A DNA stretch of 64,000 nt from Moheibacter stercoris (GTDB lineage Bacteria; Bacteroidota; Bacteroidia; Flavobacteriales; Weeksellaceae). The DNA is taken from NCBI RefSeq assembly GCF_040545805.1, contig NZ_JBEPMO010000011.1:1-64000 (forward strand), read 5' to 3'. The position numbers and the translations under genes were made by a program. Of the stretch, positions 1-7,836 are shown piece after piece. The number at the start of each line of letters is the position of its first letter. Within the stretch, counting starts at the first letter, position 1. Below the pieces are notes generated by a model, which worked only from the letters and a program-made list of their open reading frames with translations, ran no database searches and was not told the origin of the DNA.

Positions 1-95
1 TACTTAATACTTAATACTTAATACTTAATACTTAATACTTAATACTTAATACTTAATACTTAATACTTAATACTTAATACTTAATACTTAATACT
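1..95. repeat. Heptanucleotide tandem repeat (TACTTAA)n
   Basis: The unit TACTTAA repeats without interruption about 13 times from the first base of the window to about base 93, then decays into the stop codon (TAG on the minus strand, 94-96) of the carbonic-anhydrase-family gene. The array is cut by the window edge, so its true length is unknown. It lies outside coding sequence, directly 3' of that gene. Slippage would change only the intergenic spacing. Confidence 0.95.
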
Positions 96-615
96 AATTC
101 TCTTCCTTGTACCAACCACTATATTTCACGTAATTATTAGCGATTCGTTCGATTTCACCTTCTTTCAAATTTTGAGAAACCATCCCAATTTTTTTCGCAG
201 GAATTCCCGCCCATAATTCACCTTCTTTGATATGTGTATTTTGCGTTACTACAGCTCCAGCAGCAACAATGGCATAGGATTCAACCACACAATCATCCAT
301 CACAATAGAACCCATTCCGATCAAAACATTATCATGAATCGTACATCCGTGAACCACTGCATTATGCCCGATGGAAACATTGTTCCCGATGTTTGTTGGA
401 CATTTCAAATAGGTACAATGAATCATTGCATTGTCTTGAACATTCACTTTATTGCCCATTTTGATGTAATGCACATCGCCTCGTAAAACAGCATTGTACC
501 ATATGCTACAATCATCGCCCATCTGAACATCACCCACAATAACAGCCGTTTCAGCAACAAAACAATTCTCACCAAATACGGGTTTTTTCCCTTGTAATTC
601 TCTCACTATCGCCAT
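94..615 (-). CDS. Gamma carbonic anhydrase family protein
   Basis: A 173-residue protein made almost entirely of hexapeptide repeats that form a left-handed parallel beta-helix, the YrdA/CaiE/PaaY branch of the gamma carbonic anhydrases. His66, His84 and His89 (in MIHC and SIGHNAVVHG) are spaced like the three metal ligands of the family, one on one strand and two five residues apart on another. The expected form is a cytoplasmic homotrimer with zinc or iron at the subunit interfaces. The family name implies CO2 hydration, but many members of this branch have no proven activity, so the true substrate is open. It stands alone, divergent from the NifU-type gene with 57 bp between starts. Its 3' end abuts the heptamer array. 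Confidence 0.9.
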   Translation of the reverse strand: MAIVRELQGKKPVFGENCFVAETAVIVGDVQMGDDCSIWYNAVLRGDVHYIKMGNKVNVQDNAMIHCTYLKCPTNIGNNVSIGHNAVVHGCTIHDNVLIGMGSIVMDDCVVESYAIVAAGAVVTQNTHIKEGELWAGIPAKKIGMVSQNLKEGEIERIANNYVKYSGWYKEEN

Positions 616-660
616 AAAATATAACTATCAATTTAAGAAGCTAAATATACAAACTTGACG

Positions 661-668
661 TATTTTTG
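661..668 (+). promoter_or_regulatory. TAnnTTTG -7 box before the NifU-type gene
   Basis: TATTTTTG matches the Bacteroidota -7 consensus and ends four bases before the ATG at 673. Transcription would begin at or very near the start codon, so the message would be leaderless or nearly so. An in-frame ATG at 655 lies upstream of the box and is therefore unlikely to be translated. No clear TTG is seen 17-23 bp upstream. Confidence 0.55.
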
Positions 669-672
669 CAGC

Positions 673-1551
673 ATGTTAAGAGTATATTTAGAAAATACAA
701 CCAATCCACATATTATGAAATTTGTCTGCGATGAAACCTTGACCGCAGGCAGTTTGGAATTGGATCGAAATGGATCATTAGAAGATTCATTGTTAGCGCA
801 AGAATTATTGGATTTTCCTTTTATTTCCAAAGTTTATATAACCGCAAATTTTGTTGCCATTCAAAAAACCGATGTGGTTGATTGGGAAATGGTGGCAGAT
901 GATTTGAAAGCAATCGTAGACAAACATTTAAAAGATGGAACCATTGTGATGCGTGCACAATCTCAAGATCCATTGACCATGTATGCCGAAATGACACCCA
1001 ATCCAGCCGTAATGAAATTTGTGACCAATAAATTATTATTTGATGGAATGGCAGAGGCGAAATCTATAGATGAAGCGACTCAAATTCCAGTTGCAGAAGC
1101 TTTGTTTTCTTTTCCTTATGTGAAAGAAGTCTTTGTGGCAGATAATTATATTTCAATTACAAAGGTAGCCGATGCCGATTGGAATGAAATTGCATTGGAA
1201 TTGCGTTATTTCCTATTGGAATTTATTCAAGCAGATAAGAAATTGGTCGAGGATAATTTTGTTCCGATTCATAGAAATACTGAAAATCCTTATGTAAAGG
1301 AAAGTTTCACGGATATCGAAGTAGAAATCAAAAATATCATTGCGGAATACATTCAACCTGCCGTTGCGGGAGACGGAGGAAACATTGAATTAATTGAATT
1401 TGATGAATCATCCAAAACAGCCAAAATGTTACTACAAGGAGCTTGTTCAGGATGTCCATCTTCAACCATTACGTTGAAAAACGGAATTGAAACCATGTTG
1501 AAAGAAATGCTTCCAGGAAGAATTGAAAGCGTTGAAGCAATCAATGGATAA
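673..1551 (+). CDS. NifU family Fe-S cluster scaffold protein
   Basis: A 292-residue cytoplasmic protein with two copies of the Nfu/NifU N-terminal domain (each with a TxNPxxMKFV-like motif, near residues 7 and 105) followed by a C-terminal NifU domain carrying Cys258-x-x-Cys261 (ACSGCPS). Nfu proteins bind a [4Fe-4S] cluster at this CxxC between two subunits and pass it to target enzymes. The duplicated N-domain is common in Bacteroidota. The start at 673 is preferred over 655 because a -7 promoter box lies at 661-668. A strong terminator follows the stop codon. The family assignment is firm; client proteins cannot be told from sequence. Confidence 0.93.
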   Translation: MLRVYLENTTNPHIMKFVCDETLTAGSLELDRNGSLEDSLLAQELLDFPFISKVYITANFVAIQKTDVVDWEMVADDLKAIVDKHLKDGTIVMRAQSQDPLTMYAEMTPNPAVMKFVTNKLLFDGMAEAKSIDEATQIPVAEALFSFPYVKEVFVADNYISITKVADADWNEIALELRYFLLEFIQADKKLVEDNFVPIHRNTENPYVKESFTDIEVEIKNIIAEYIQPAVAGDGGNIELIEFDESSKTAKMLLQGACSGCPSSTITLKNGIETMLKEMLPGRIESVEAING

Positions 1552-1570
1552 ATGATCTACACAATAAACG

Positions 1571-1603
1571 AAATGCTCATAAGAAATTATGGGCATTTTT
1601 TTT
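1571..1603 (+). terminator. Rho-independent terminator after the NifU-type gene
   Basis: AAATGCTCATAA (1571-1582), a GAAA tetraloop, then TTATGGGCATTT (1587-1598) running into a T tract. The stem is complete apart from one G-T pair. Confidence 0.9.
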
Positions 1604-1642
1604 GCGAGTTATATGTAATTTAGACCTAAAATTTGAAATTGA

Positions 1643-2941
1643 ATGATGCAAAAACATTTTCTAGTATTTATTGGATTCTTTCTTAGCTTCCTAGGAAACG
1701 CCCAAAATATTGACAAGCAATATGCGCGAAAAATTGTGGATGAATTGACTTCTGAAAAATTTTCAGGACGCGGATACGTAGATGATGGGATGCGTAAATC
1801 AGCTGAATTCATTGCTGAAGAATTTCAAAAAATGAGCGTACAACCTTTGAATAATTCATATTTTCAGGAATTCGAAATGTCCATCAACATCATTCAAAAA
1901 GCCGAATTGAAACTCAACGGGAAGAACTTAGTCTATGGAATCGATTTCTTGGTCGATCCAAGTTCCAATGGGCAAATATTTCAGCAAAAGGAAATCTATA
2001 ATTTCAATCCGAAGAACTATCAAAAAGCTTTAGAATCTGAAAAATCCTTCCAGGAATTTATTTATCAGGATATGGTGGGACAACATCAAAAACACATTGT
2101 CTTTCCGCCGCATCATTTCGAAGTAGATTCTTTGAACCAATATTATAAGCATTGGGCAAATTTTTATCGACCAGAAGAAAACAAGGATCGCGCAATTTTT
2201 TACTTTTCTAAGGAAAAATTAACGGCTTCATTATCTCAACAACCCAAAGAAATCAATCGATTTTTCATCAAAGACCATTACTATTCGGAAAATCTGAAAA
2301 TTGATCATTATCAAATCGAATCAGAATTCAATCCTGCTTATAAAGTTTCCAACGTTATAGGATTTATTCCTGGTAAAAACTCAGATTCCTTGGTGGTAAT
2401 CACGGCGCATTACGACCATTTAGGAAAAGTCGGAAATACGATTTTCCCTGGAGCCAATGACAATGCGAGCGGAACCGCTTTCATGTTAAGTATGGCGAAA
2501 CATTATACAGAAAACCAACCCGAACATGATATGGTTTTCATTGCTTTTGCGGCAGAGGAAGCTGGACTTTTGGGTTCCCAATATTTCGTGGATAATCCGT
2601 TAATCGATTTAAATAAAATCAAATTCTTACTAAATTTTGACATTATGGGCGCTGGCGAAGAAGGAATTCAAATTGTCAATAGCGCAATTTTCACCAAAGA
2701 ATATGATGTATTAAATGAAATCAATTCCCAACATCAATATGTAAAACAAATTAAGAAACGAGGTGAAGCTTGTAATTCCGATCATTGTCCGTTTTATCTG
2801 AAAGGGGTTCCCTCCTTTTTCATCTATACCTTGGGCGGAAAAGGTCATTATCATGATCCTTTGGATACGGGAGAATCTATTGATTTGATTGAATTCCATG
2901 ATATTCAACATTTGTTCATTCAGTTTATTGACCAACTTTAG
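1643..2941 (+). CDS. M28 family metallopeptidase, exported
   Basis: A 432-residue protein with an N-terminal signal peptide (about residues 1-21, ending GNAQ). The C-terminal half is an M28 zinc aminopeptidase domain: His256 in TAHYDHLG, Asp273 in GANDNASG, the catalytic/ligand pair Glu305-Glu306 in AAEEAGLLGS, Asp333 in NFDIMG, and a final His at 402 or 404 in GKGHYHDP. These are the usual ligands of a two-zinc site, so the enzyme is probably active, releasing N-terminal amino acids from peptides in the periplasm or outside the cell. The first ATG of an ATGATG pair is given; the second (1646) is equally possible. Its 3' end overlaps the convergent methyltransferase gene by 17 bp. Confidence 0.92.
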   Translation: MMQKHFLVFIGFFLSFLGNAQNIDKQYARKIVDELTSEKFSGRGYVDDGMRKSAEFIAEEFQKMSVQPLNNSYFQEFEMSINIIQKAELKLNGKNLVYGIDFLVDPSSNGQIFQQKEIYNFNPKNYQKALESEKSFQEFIYQDMVGQHQKHIVFPPHHFEVDSLNQYYKHWANFYRPEENKDRAIFYFSKEKLTASLSQQPKEINRFFIKDHYYSENLKIDHYQIESEFNPAYKVSNVIGFIPGKNSDSLVVITAHYDHLGKVGNTIFPGANDNASGTAFMLSMAKHYTENQPEHDMVFIAFAAEEAGLLGSQYFVDNPLIDLNKIKFLLNFDIMGAGEEGIQIVNSAIFTKEYDVLNEINSQHQYVKQIKKRGEACNSDHCPFYLKGVPSFFIYTLGGKGHYHDPLDTGESIDLIEFHDIQHLFIQFIDQL

Positions 2942-3722
2942 TCGCAGTCAAACTATAAACTAAAGGAATTTTAGTTCCCAAAGGCTCGATGATGAATTTC
3001 CCTTTTTCGATTTCTTTTGTTTTGTTGAAACAATCATAGGGCGAATAATCCAATTCTTCAAAAGAATCGATTCTCATTCCATTGTCCAACAAGGCTTGAA
3101 AGACTTCACTTAAACTATGATTCCAAGAGACATCTTCAATTGGTGAATCTAATTCACCATCTGAATAAGTTGAATCAGCAATTTCATGAATGGGTTCGTC
3201 CTTGAAATACGGATATTTAACATGGGTAAAATCATCGTCAAACATCCAAACAAACGGATGAAATTCCACAAACACAAACTTTCCATTTGGTAGAAGAAAG
3301 TCTTGAATCAATTTTGCCCATTTATCTAAATCGGGCAACCAACCAATCGTTCCATAAGATGTGTAGACGATGTCAAACTTTTTGTTCAAATGCTTCGGAA
3401 TATCATATACATCGCAACAAATAAATTCGGCATCAAGACCTAATTTAGTGTTTAATTCATTCGCATAATCAATTGCCTTATCCGACAAATCGACTCCCGT
3501 CACCTTGGCTCCCATCCTACTTAAAGAAAGAGAATCTTGACCAAAATGACATTGCAAATGCAAGATCGATTTCCCAGAAACATCACCCAACAAATCCAAT
3601 TCTATGGAATTCAAAGAAGATTTTCCCTTGAGAAAACCTTCCACATCATAAAATTCTGACGTGAAATGAACTTCGGCTCTTTTGTTCCAAGAATCTCGGT
3701 TTAGGTTGATGTAATCGGTCAT
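2925..3722 (-). CDS. Class I SAM-dependent methyltransferase
   Basis: A 265-residue cytoplasmic protein with a Rossmann-type methyltransferase core. Motif I is the variant LHLQCHFGQDSLSL (near residues 55-68), followed by the acidic end of strand beta-2 in VTGVDLSDKAI. FDIVYTSYGTIGWLPD corresponds to motif IV. The substrate cannot be read from the sequence. It is 6 bp downstream of lipB on the same strand and so probably belongs to the lipB transcript. It overlaps the M28 peptidase gene tail to tail. Confidence 0.85.
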   Translation of the reverse strand: MTDYINLNRDSWNKRAEVHFTSEFYDVEGFLKGKSSLNSIELDLLGDVSGKSILHLQCHFGQDSLSLSRMGAKVTGVDLSDKAIDYANELNTKLGLDAEFICCDVYDIPKHLNKKFDIVYTSYGTIGWLPDLDKWAKLIQDFLLPNGKFVFVEFHPFVWMFDDDFTHVKYPYFKDEPIHEIADSTYSDGELDSPIEDVSWNHSLSEVFQALLDNGMRIDSFEELDYSPYDCFNKTKEIEKGKFIIEPLGTKIPLVYSLTATKVGQ

Positions 3723-3728
3723 ATTTCG

Positions 3729-4454
3729 TTAGGATTGGTAAGGGATAATAGTTGCCTCAAAAACTTCTTCGAAAGCTTTTTGAGTAAAGTTTTTCACTTC
3801 TTCCATGGAAACCTTTCGATCTAATTCTCGTTCCAAGGAAGTGACCATTTTGTCTTTGATCCCACAAGGAATGATGTATTCGAAATATTTCATGTCGGTA
3901 TTAACATTCAACGCAAATCCATGCATGGTTACCCATCTTGAAGCTTTCACGCCCATGGCACAAATCTTACGCGCATAGGGTTTTCCGACATCCAACCAAA
4001 CGCCCGTTTCGCCTTTGGATCGTTCGCCTTTCAATCCATATTGCTCCAAAACTTTGATGATGACTTCCTCCAAATTTCGCATATACAAATGAATGTCTGG
4101 TTTGAAATTATCCAAATCCAAAATCGGATAGCCGACCAATTGTTCTGGACCGTGATAAGTAATATCTCCTCCCCGATTGGTTTTCACAAAACTTGCTTGA
4201 ATTTTTTGGAGAAAATCTTGATTGGCCAAAAGGTTTTCGATATGTCCACTTTTCCCCAAGGTATACACATGAGGATGCTCCACAAAAAACAAATAATTGG
4301 GCGTATCCAAAAAATCAGATTGACCCAATTTTTCTTTTTCTCTGTTTTGAGATTTTATAGCTACAGTTTTGGCTAATAAGGATTCCTGAAAATCCCAAGT
4401 TGTTTGATAATCTTGTTGTATTCCTAAATCTTTGAATTGAATATCTCTGCTCAT
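3729..4454 (-). CDS. lipB: Lipoyl(octanoyl) transferase LipB
   Basis: A 241-residue enzyme that moves the octanoyl group from acyl carrier protein to the lipoyl domains of 2-oxoacid dehydrogenases and GcvH, the first step of endogenous lipoate synthesis. Signature segments are RGGDITYHGPEQLVGYP, the KICAMGVKASRW stretch holding the conserved Lys, MHGFALNVN, and IPCGIKDK holding the acyl-accepting Cys. Length is normal for the family. It overlaps the upstream DUF2007 gene by 4 bp (ATGA), showing translational coupling, and is followed after 6 bp by the methyltransferase. Confidence 0.97.
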   Translation of the reverse strand: MSRDIQFKDLGIQQDYQTTWDFQESLLAKTVAIKSQNREKEKLGQSDFLDTPNYLFFVEHPHVYTLGKSGHIENLLANQDFLQKIQASFVKTNRGGDITYHGPEQLVGYPILDLDNFKPDIHLYMRNLEEVIIKVLEQYGLKGERSKGETGVWLDVGKPYARKICAMGVKASRWVTMHGFALNVNTDMKYFEYIIPCGIKDKMVTSLERELDRKVSMEEVKNFTQKAFEEVFEATIIPYQS

Positions 4455-4840
4455 TTCTTCATTTTAAATCCGCAATCCTTGCAAAAATACTGTCTTTGTA
4501 GGTTCCCGAAGGGCAAAACCAATAAAATTGCTGATAAAATTGAAAACATTATTATAGAAATCTTGTTTTTGCCATAAGAGAAATCCAAATTGGTCGATTG
4601 ACATTCTGGACATTTTAAGCTTTCTGACTGTTCAATGGCCAAAATTTCCATGGCTTTGTCGTAATCCTCTTCTTTTACTCTCAACTCAATACCAGCATTT
4701 AAAATACCCGTAAAATAAGGAGCTGCATTCATGAAATTTTCCCCAAACAAAAAAGATTCAATTCCATTTTCGCTCAAAACGCCTTTGTGAATATGAGCCA
4801 AATGAAGTTGGGAATATCTACCCAATAATTTGGTGTTCAT
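4451..4840 (-). CDS. DUF2007 domain protein with split zinc ribbon and one membrane segment
   Basis: A 129-residue protein. Residues about 1-70 resemble DUF2007 (a small alpha/beta domain related to PII-like folds). CPEC near residue 77 and CKDC near residue 119 could form one zinc ribbon, but a hydrophobic segment (about 92-111) lies between the two halves, so the Cys pairs would have to meet at one membrane face. Function is unknown. It is first or second in a co-directional run with lipB (4-bp overlap) and the lipoprotein gene 3 bp upstream. Confidence 0.75.
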   Translation of the reverse strand: MNTKLLGRYSQLHLAHIHKGVLSENGIESFLFGENFMNAAPYFTGILNAGIELRVKEEDYDKAMEILAIEQSESLKCPECQSTNLDFSYGKNKISIIMFSILSAILLVLPFGNLQRQYFCKDCGFKMKK

Positions 4841-4843
4841 AAT

Positions 4844-5581
4844 TTATTCAAATTCGACAGTGAAATTATACTTTTCCATGTTTGAAATTGCTTCGCTTAA
4901 AGGAACTTCTACCCACATGGTTTTACGATCCAAACTAAAGGTTGCATTTTCAATAGAGGTTTTCTTCACAGGTTTCGGAAAATGATATTCCATTTTATAC
5001 GTTAGAAAATTTAGCATTTCTTCTCCGCCAAAGATTTCGCTATCTTGAGTAAGATATTTGGTGGAAACCGGATTGGTAATTCGTTGAAAAGATTTCCCAT
5101 CATATTTGACGTTGATGGATGTAAACTTTGCTCCATCTGCAACTTTCTTTGCCAATTCTGGATCATTTTTTTCCATCTCTAGAACTTTAGAATCAAATCT
5201 GTTCCAATAGGCATTAAAATCTTTGACATTCATTTGTTGTGTAACAAACTTTATTAAGCCTTTATTGTCATCAACTTTGATGTTGACAAAGGATTTGTCC
5301 ATCACCTTGAAAAAATCCTTTTCAGCATCTGACATTTCTTCCCTGTTCGATTGAAAGAATTTATCGGCATCTACATAATTAAACGTAGAGTCAATTGGGA
5401 ATTGGCCAATCTCTGTCAAAGAATCTTTTACATGTTGTGGATACATCAACCCTATCATTTCCGAAATATTGATTTCTGATTCATAATCGATCATTCCCGT
5501 TTCGGAAACAACCATACGTTCGGTGACGGTACATGATTGAAGGATGAAAAAACTAAAAAATGCAATAAAGATAGCTTTCAT
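4844..5581 (-). CDS. Uncharacterised lipoprotein
   Basis: A 245-residue protein with a lipoprotein signal peptide ending in LQSC (lipidated Cys17). The mature part has no recognisable catalytic motif; it is rich in acidic and amphipathic stretches and resembles Bacteroidota lipoproteins of unknown role. It heads the leftward run DUF2007-lipB-methyltransferase (3 bp to the next gene), so it may share their promoter, but no functional link follows from that. No homologue of known function was recognised. Confidence 0.7.
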   Translation of the reverse strand: MKAIFIAFFSFFILQSCTVTERMVVSETGMIDYESEINISEMIGLMYPQHVKDSLTEIGQFPIDSTFNYVDADKFFQSNREEMSDAEKDFFKVMDKSFVNIKVDDNKGLIKFVTQQMNVKDFNAYWNRFDSKVLEMEKNDPELAKKVADGAKFTSINVKYDGKSFQRITNPVSTKYLTQDSEIFGGEEMLNFLTYKMEYHFPKPVKKTSIENATFSLDRKTMWVEVPLSEAISNMEKYNFTVEFE

Positions 5582-5689
5582 GAGCTAATTATTTGAGTAA
5601 TTAATACAGTTGTTAAAGTATAGCAAAATTAGTTGAAACAGTGAAAATCATGTAACTTTAGGAATCAAAATATTTAAAAACTTTATCAA

Positions 5690-7735
5690 ATGAAAAAACT
5701 TTTATTTTTTTTAGGAATTTTCCTATTTGTACAAATTCATTTACTTGCACAAGAAAAAATTCTTGTCATACAAGATCCTTATGTATTGCTTTTAAATGAA
5801 CAAACTGGAGAAATTGAAGATCCTCAATTCATTGACCTAAACGCTCTCAATCCTGGAACTCCAAAGGGAATAGCGCAAATTGGAAATGAAATTTGGATTA
5901 CGGATCAAAATACAGATGCCATTTATCGTTTTGATTTAGAAGGAAACTATTTAAGCAGTTTGACCAATGGTATGGATAATATCAAAGGTTTAAATTTAAT
6001 TAATGAATCAGAGGTTTGGGTGACCAATGCTGATTCAGGTGGAGGTGCGCCTGGCAATGCAATTGTGAGATTTGACACCAATGGAACTCCTTTGGGAAAT
6101 TTCACCACAGGAGGAAAATCAAGCTTTGATGTGTTAGATGATGGAAATGGTTCTGTCTATATATCCTATATTTCAGGAGGATCACCCATTGAAATTAGAG
6201 ATTATTCAGGGAATTTTGTGAGCAATTTTGTTGCACCCAATGTATTAAACTTTGCGCAACAAATAAATTTCAATTCAGATGGTAATCTTTTGGTAGCCAA
6301 TTTTAGTTCACCTGCAGGAATCTACTTATTTAATATTGAAACGGGTGTACAAATGGACTATTGGTCCAAAGATAGTCCAAGAGGTGTTATCGAATTGGGA
6401 GACGGTAGCATTCTTTTCACAAACGGATCAGGAATCCATAAAATGAATCCCGCAACTGGAGCAAGCACGGTAATCAAAACGGGAAGTTCACAATATTTTA
6501 CAAGGTTGAATTTATCACCGTCAGAAGGATGTACAACACCAACCCTATCTGTAGCTGCAGTTGACCCTATTTGTGAAGGTTCTACAGCAACTTTAGTGGC
6601 AACTTCCAATGGAGATGAAGTCTATTGGTACGATTCGGCAACATCCACAACTCCTATTTTTACTGGATCAAGTTTCACAACACCTGCTTTAGCTTCCAAT
6701 ACTTCTTATTGGGTACAGGCAGTTTCATTTGGGGAGTCTGAAGGAGAAATTATTGAAGGTGGTGCACGAGTAGCTCCAAGTTCTACTAGCAATTCTTCTG
6801 TTGTTGCCGGAACCTCGCCTTGGGGATTGTCTTTTACAACCACTGAAGCTTTCACGATAAATTCTGTTGATGTTTATTTAGCTTCTGCCACACCAGGAAA
6901 TTTGGTTATGAAACTTTTAGATGAAAGTTGGAATGTTATAGAGGAAACTACGGTAGCTTGTCCTGCTGGAAATTCTTCAACTCCCGTACAATTTGAAGTT
7001 CCTTTGAACTTCTCAGTTGAAGCAGGAAACACCTATCGCTTGGTTGCATCTCAAAGTCCAATTATGGTGAGAGAATTTTCAAGTTCACATCCTGGATTTC
7101 CTTATCCAATTGGGGATGTTGGAACGGTAACAGGTGGAACTATTAATAACTCCAATACCAATTCTGATGTTTATTACTTCTTTTACAATTGGACTGTACA
7201 AACAGGATCTAGTACAAATTGTGAATCCGAAAAAATTCAAGTAGATGTTACCGTAAACGAAGCTCCAGATGCTCCAACGGGCGTAGAGATTCAATTTGTA
7301 GATCCAGGTACAACTTTAGCAGATCTTGAGGTGAATTATACAGGTACCCTAGTTTGGTATGCAGATCCTGAAGGAACCATTGTATTGGACTCTTCCACTC
7401 TTGTAGAAGATGAAACTACGTATTATGTTAGTCAGATTGTTGATGGATGTGAAAGTGAATTATTTGGCGTGACGGTATATTTCGAATTAGGCATCCATGA
7501 TCAGTTTGCGAATCAATTCCTGATTTATCCGAATCCAGTTCGCGATATACTCCATATTTCGGGCGGACACACAATCCAATCCGTTCAAGTATTTGATTTG
7601 TCTGGTAAATTAATTCAAACCTACCAAAATGTTCAACAAGGAAAAATTGATGTTCGTTCAATTGCTCAAGGAACTTATTTGGTAAGAATTCAAACCAATA
7701 AAGAAATCAAAACAGTAAAAATGATCAAGCAGTAA
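5690..7735 (+). CDS. Secreted beta-propeller protein with T9SS type A sorting domain
   Basis: A 681-residue protein with a signal peptide (residues 1-20, ending LLAQ). Residues about 20-275 hold NHL/SMP-like beta-propeller repeats. Residues about 280-345 form an Ig-like module with CEGSTATL and YWYDSATS, repeated in weaker form later (CESE near 505 and 585). Residues 608-681 are a T9SS type A C-terminal domain (IYPNPVRD ... VFDLSGKLI ... GTYLVRI ... KMIKQ). The C-terminal domain directs export through the T9SS, after which it is removed and the protein is anchored or released. The ligand or role is unknown; adhesion or sugar binding are guesses. Confidence 0.88.
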   Translation: MKKLLFFLGIFLFVQIHLLAQEKILVIQDPYVLLLNEQTGEIEDPQFIDLNALNPGTPKGIAQIGNEIWITDQNTDAIYRFDLEGNYLSSLTNGMDNIKGLNLINESEVWVTNADSGGGAPGNAIVRFDTNGTPLGNFTTGGKSSFDVLDDGNGSVYISYISGGSPIEIRDYSGNFVSNFVAPNVLNFAQQINFNSDGNLLVANFSSPAGIYLFNIETGVQMDYWSKDSPRGVIELGDGSILFTNGSGIHKMNPATGASTVIKTGSSQYFTRLNLSPSEGCTTPTLSVAAVDPICEGSTATLVATSNGDEVYWYDSATSTTPIFTGSSFTTPALASNTSYWVQAVSFGESEGEIIEGGARVAPSSTSNSSVVAGTSPWGLSFTTTEAFTINSVDVYLASATPGNLVMKLLDESWNVIEETTVACPAGNSSTPVQFEVPLNFSVEAGNTYRLVASQSPIMVREFSSSHPGFPYPIGDVGTVTGGTINNSNTNSDVYYFFYNWTVQTGSSTNCESEKIQVDVTVNEAPDAPTGVEIQFVDPGTTLADLEVNYTGTLVWYADPEGTIVLDSSTLVEDETTYYVSQIVDGCESELFGVTVYFELGIHDQFANQFLIYPNPVRDILHISGGHTIQSVQVFDLSGKLIQTYQNVQQGKIDVRSIAQGTYLVRIQTNKEIKTVKMIKQ

Positions 7736-7757
7736 AAACTTGATACGTTAAATATGT

Positions 7758-7788
7758 AAGGGTTTCCGCAATGGAAACCCTTTTTTAT
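7758..7788 (+). terminator. Rho-independent terminator
   Basis: AAGGGTTTCC (7758-7767), loop GCAAT, GGAAACCCTT (7773-7782), then a T-rich tail. It ends the T9SS propeller gene just before the S46 peptidase promoter. Confidence 0.92.
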
Positions 7789-7818
7789 TGAGTGATTCTG
7801 ATAATTTTAGTAGTTTTG
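7788..7818 (+). promoter_or_regulatory. Promoter of the S46 peptidase gene (TTG-N20-TAGTTTTG)
   Basis: TTG at 7788-7790 and TAGTTTTG at 7811-7818 are 20 bp apart, a full match to the Bacteroidota -33/-7 promoter. The -33 element sits at the end of the preceding terminator's T tract. An earlier in-frame ATG at 7792 lies inside this promoter, which supports the start at 7837. Confidence 0.75.
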
Positions 7819-7836
7819 AAAAAACGATTAAATAAA

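Noticed and set aside
1..95. CRISPR array
   Set aside because: The unit is 7 bp and perfectly tandem with no spacers; it is a simple repeat.
655..672. Longer NifU-type start at 655
   Set aside because: The -7 promoter box at 661-668 lies after this ATG, and the six added residues match nothing in the family; 673 is used.
2925..2941. Error at the overlap of the M28 peptidase and methyltransferase genes
   Set aside because: Tail-to-tail overlaps of a few codons are normal in compact genomes, and both C-termini look complete.
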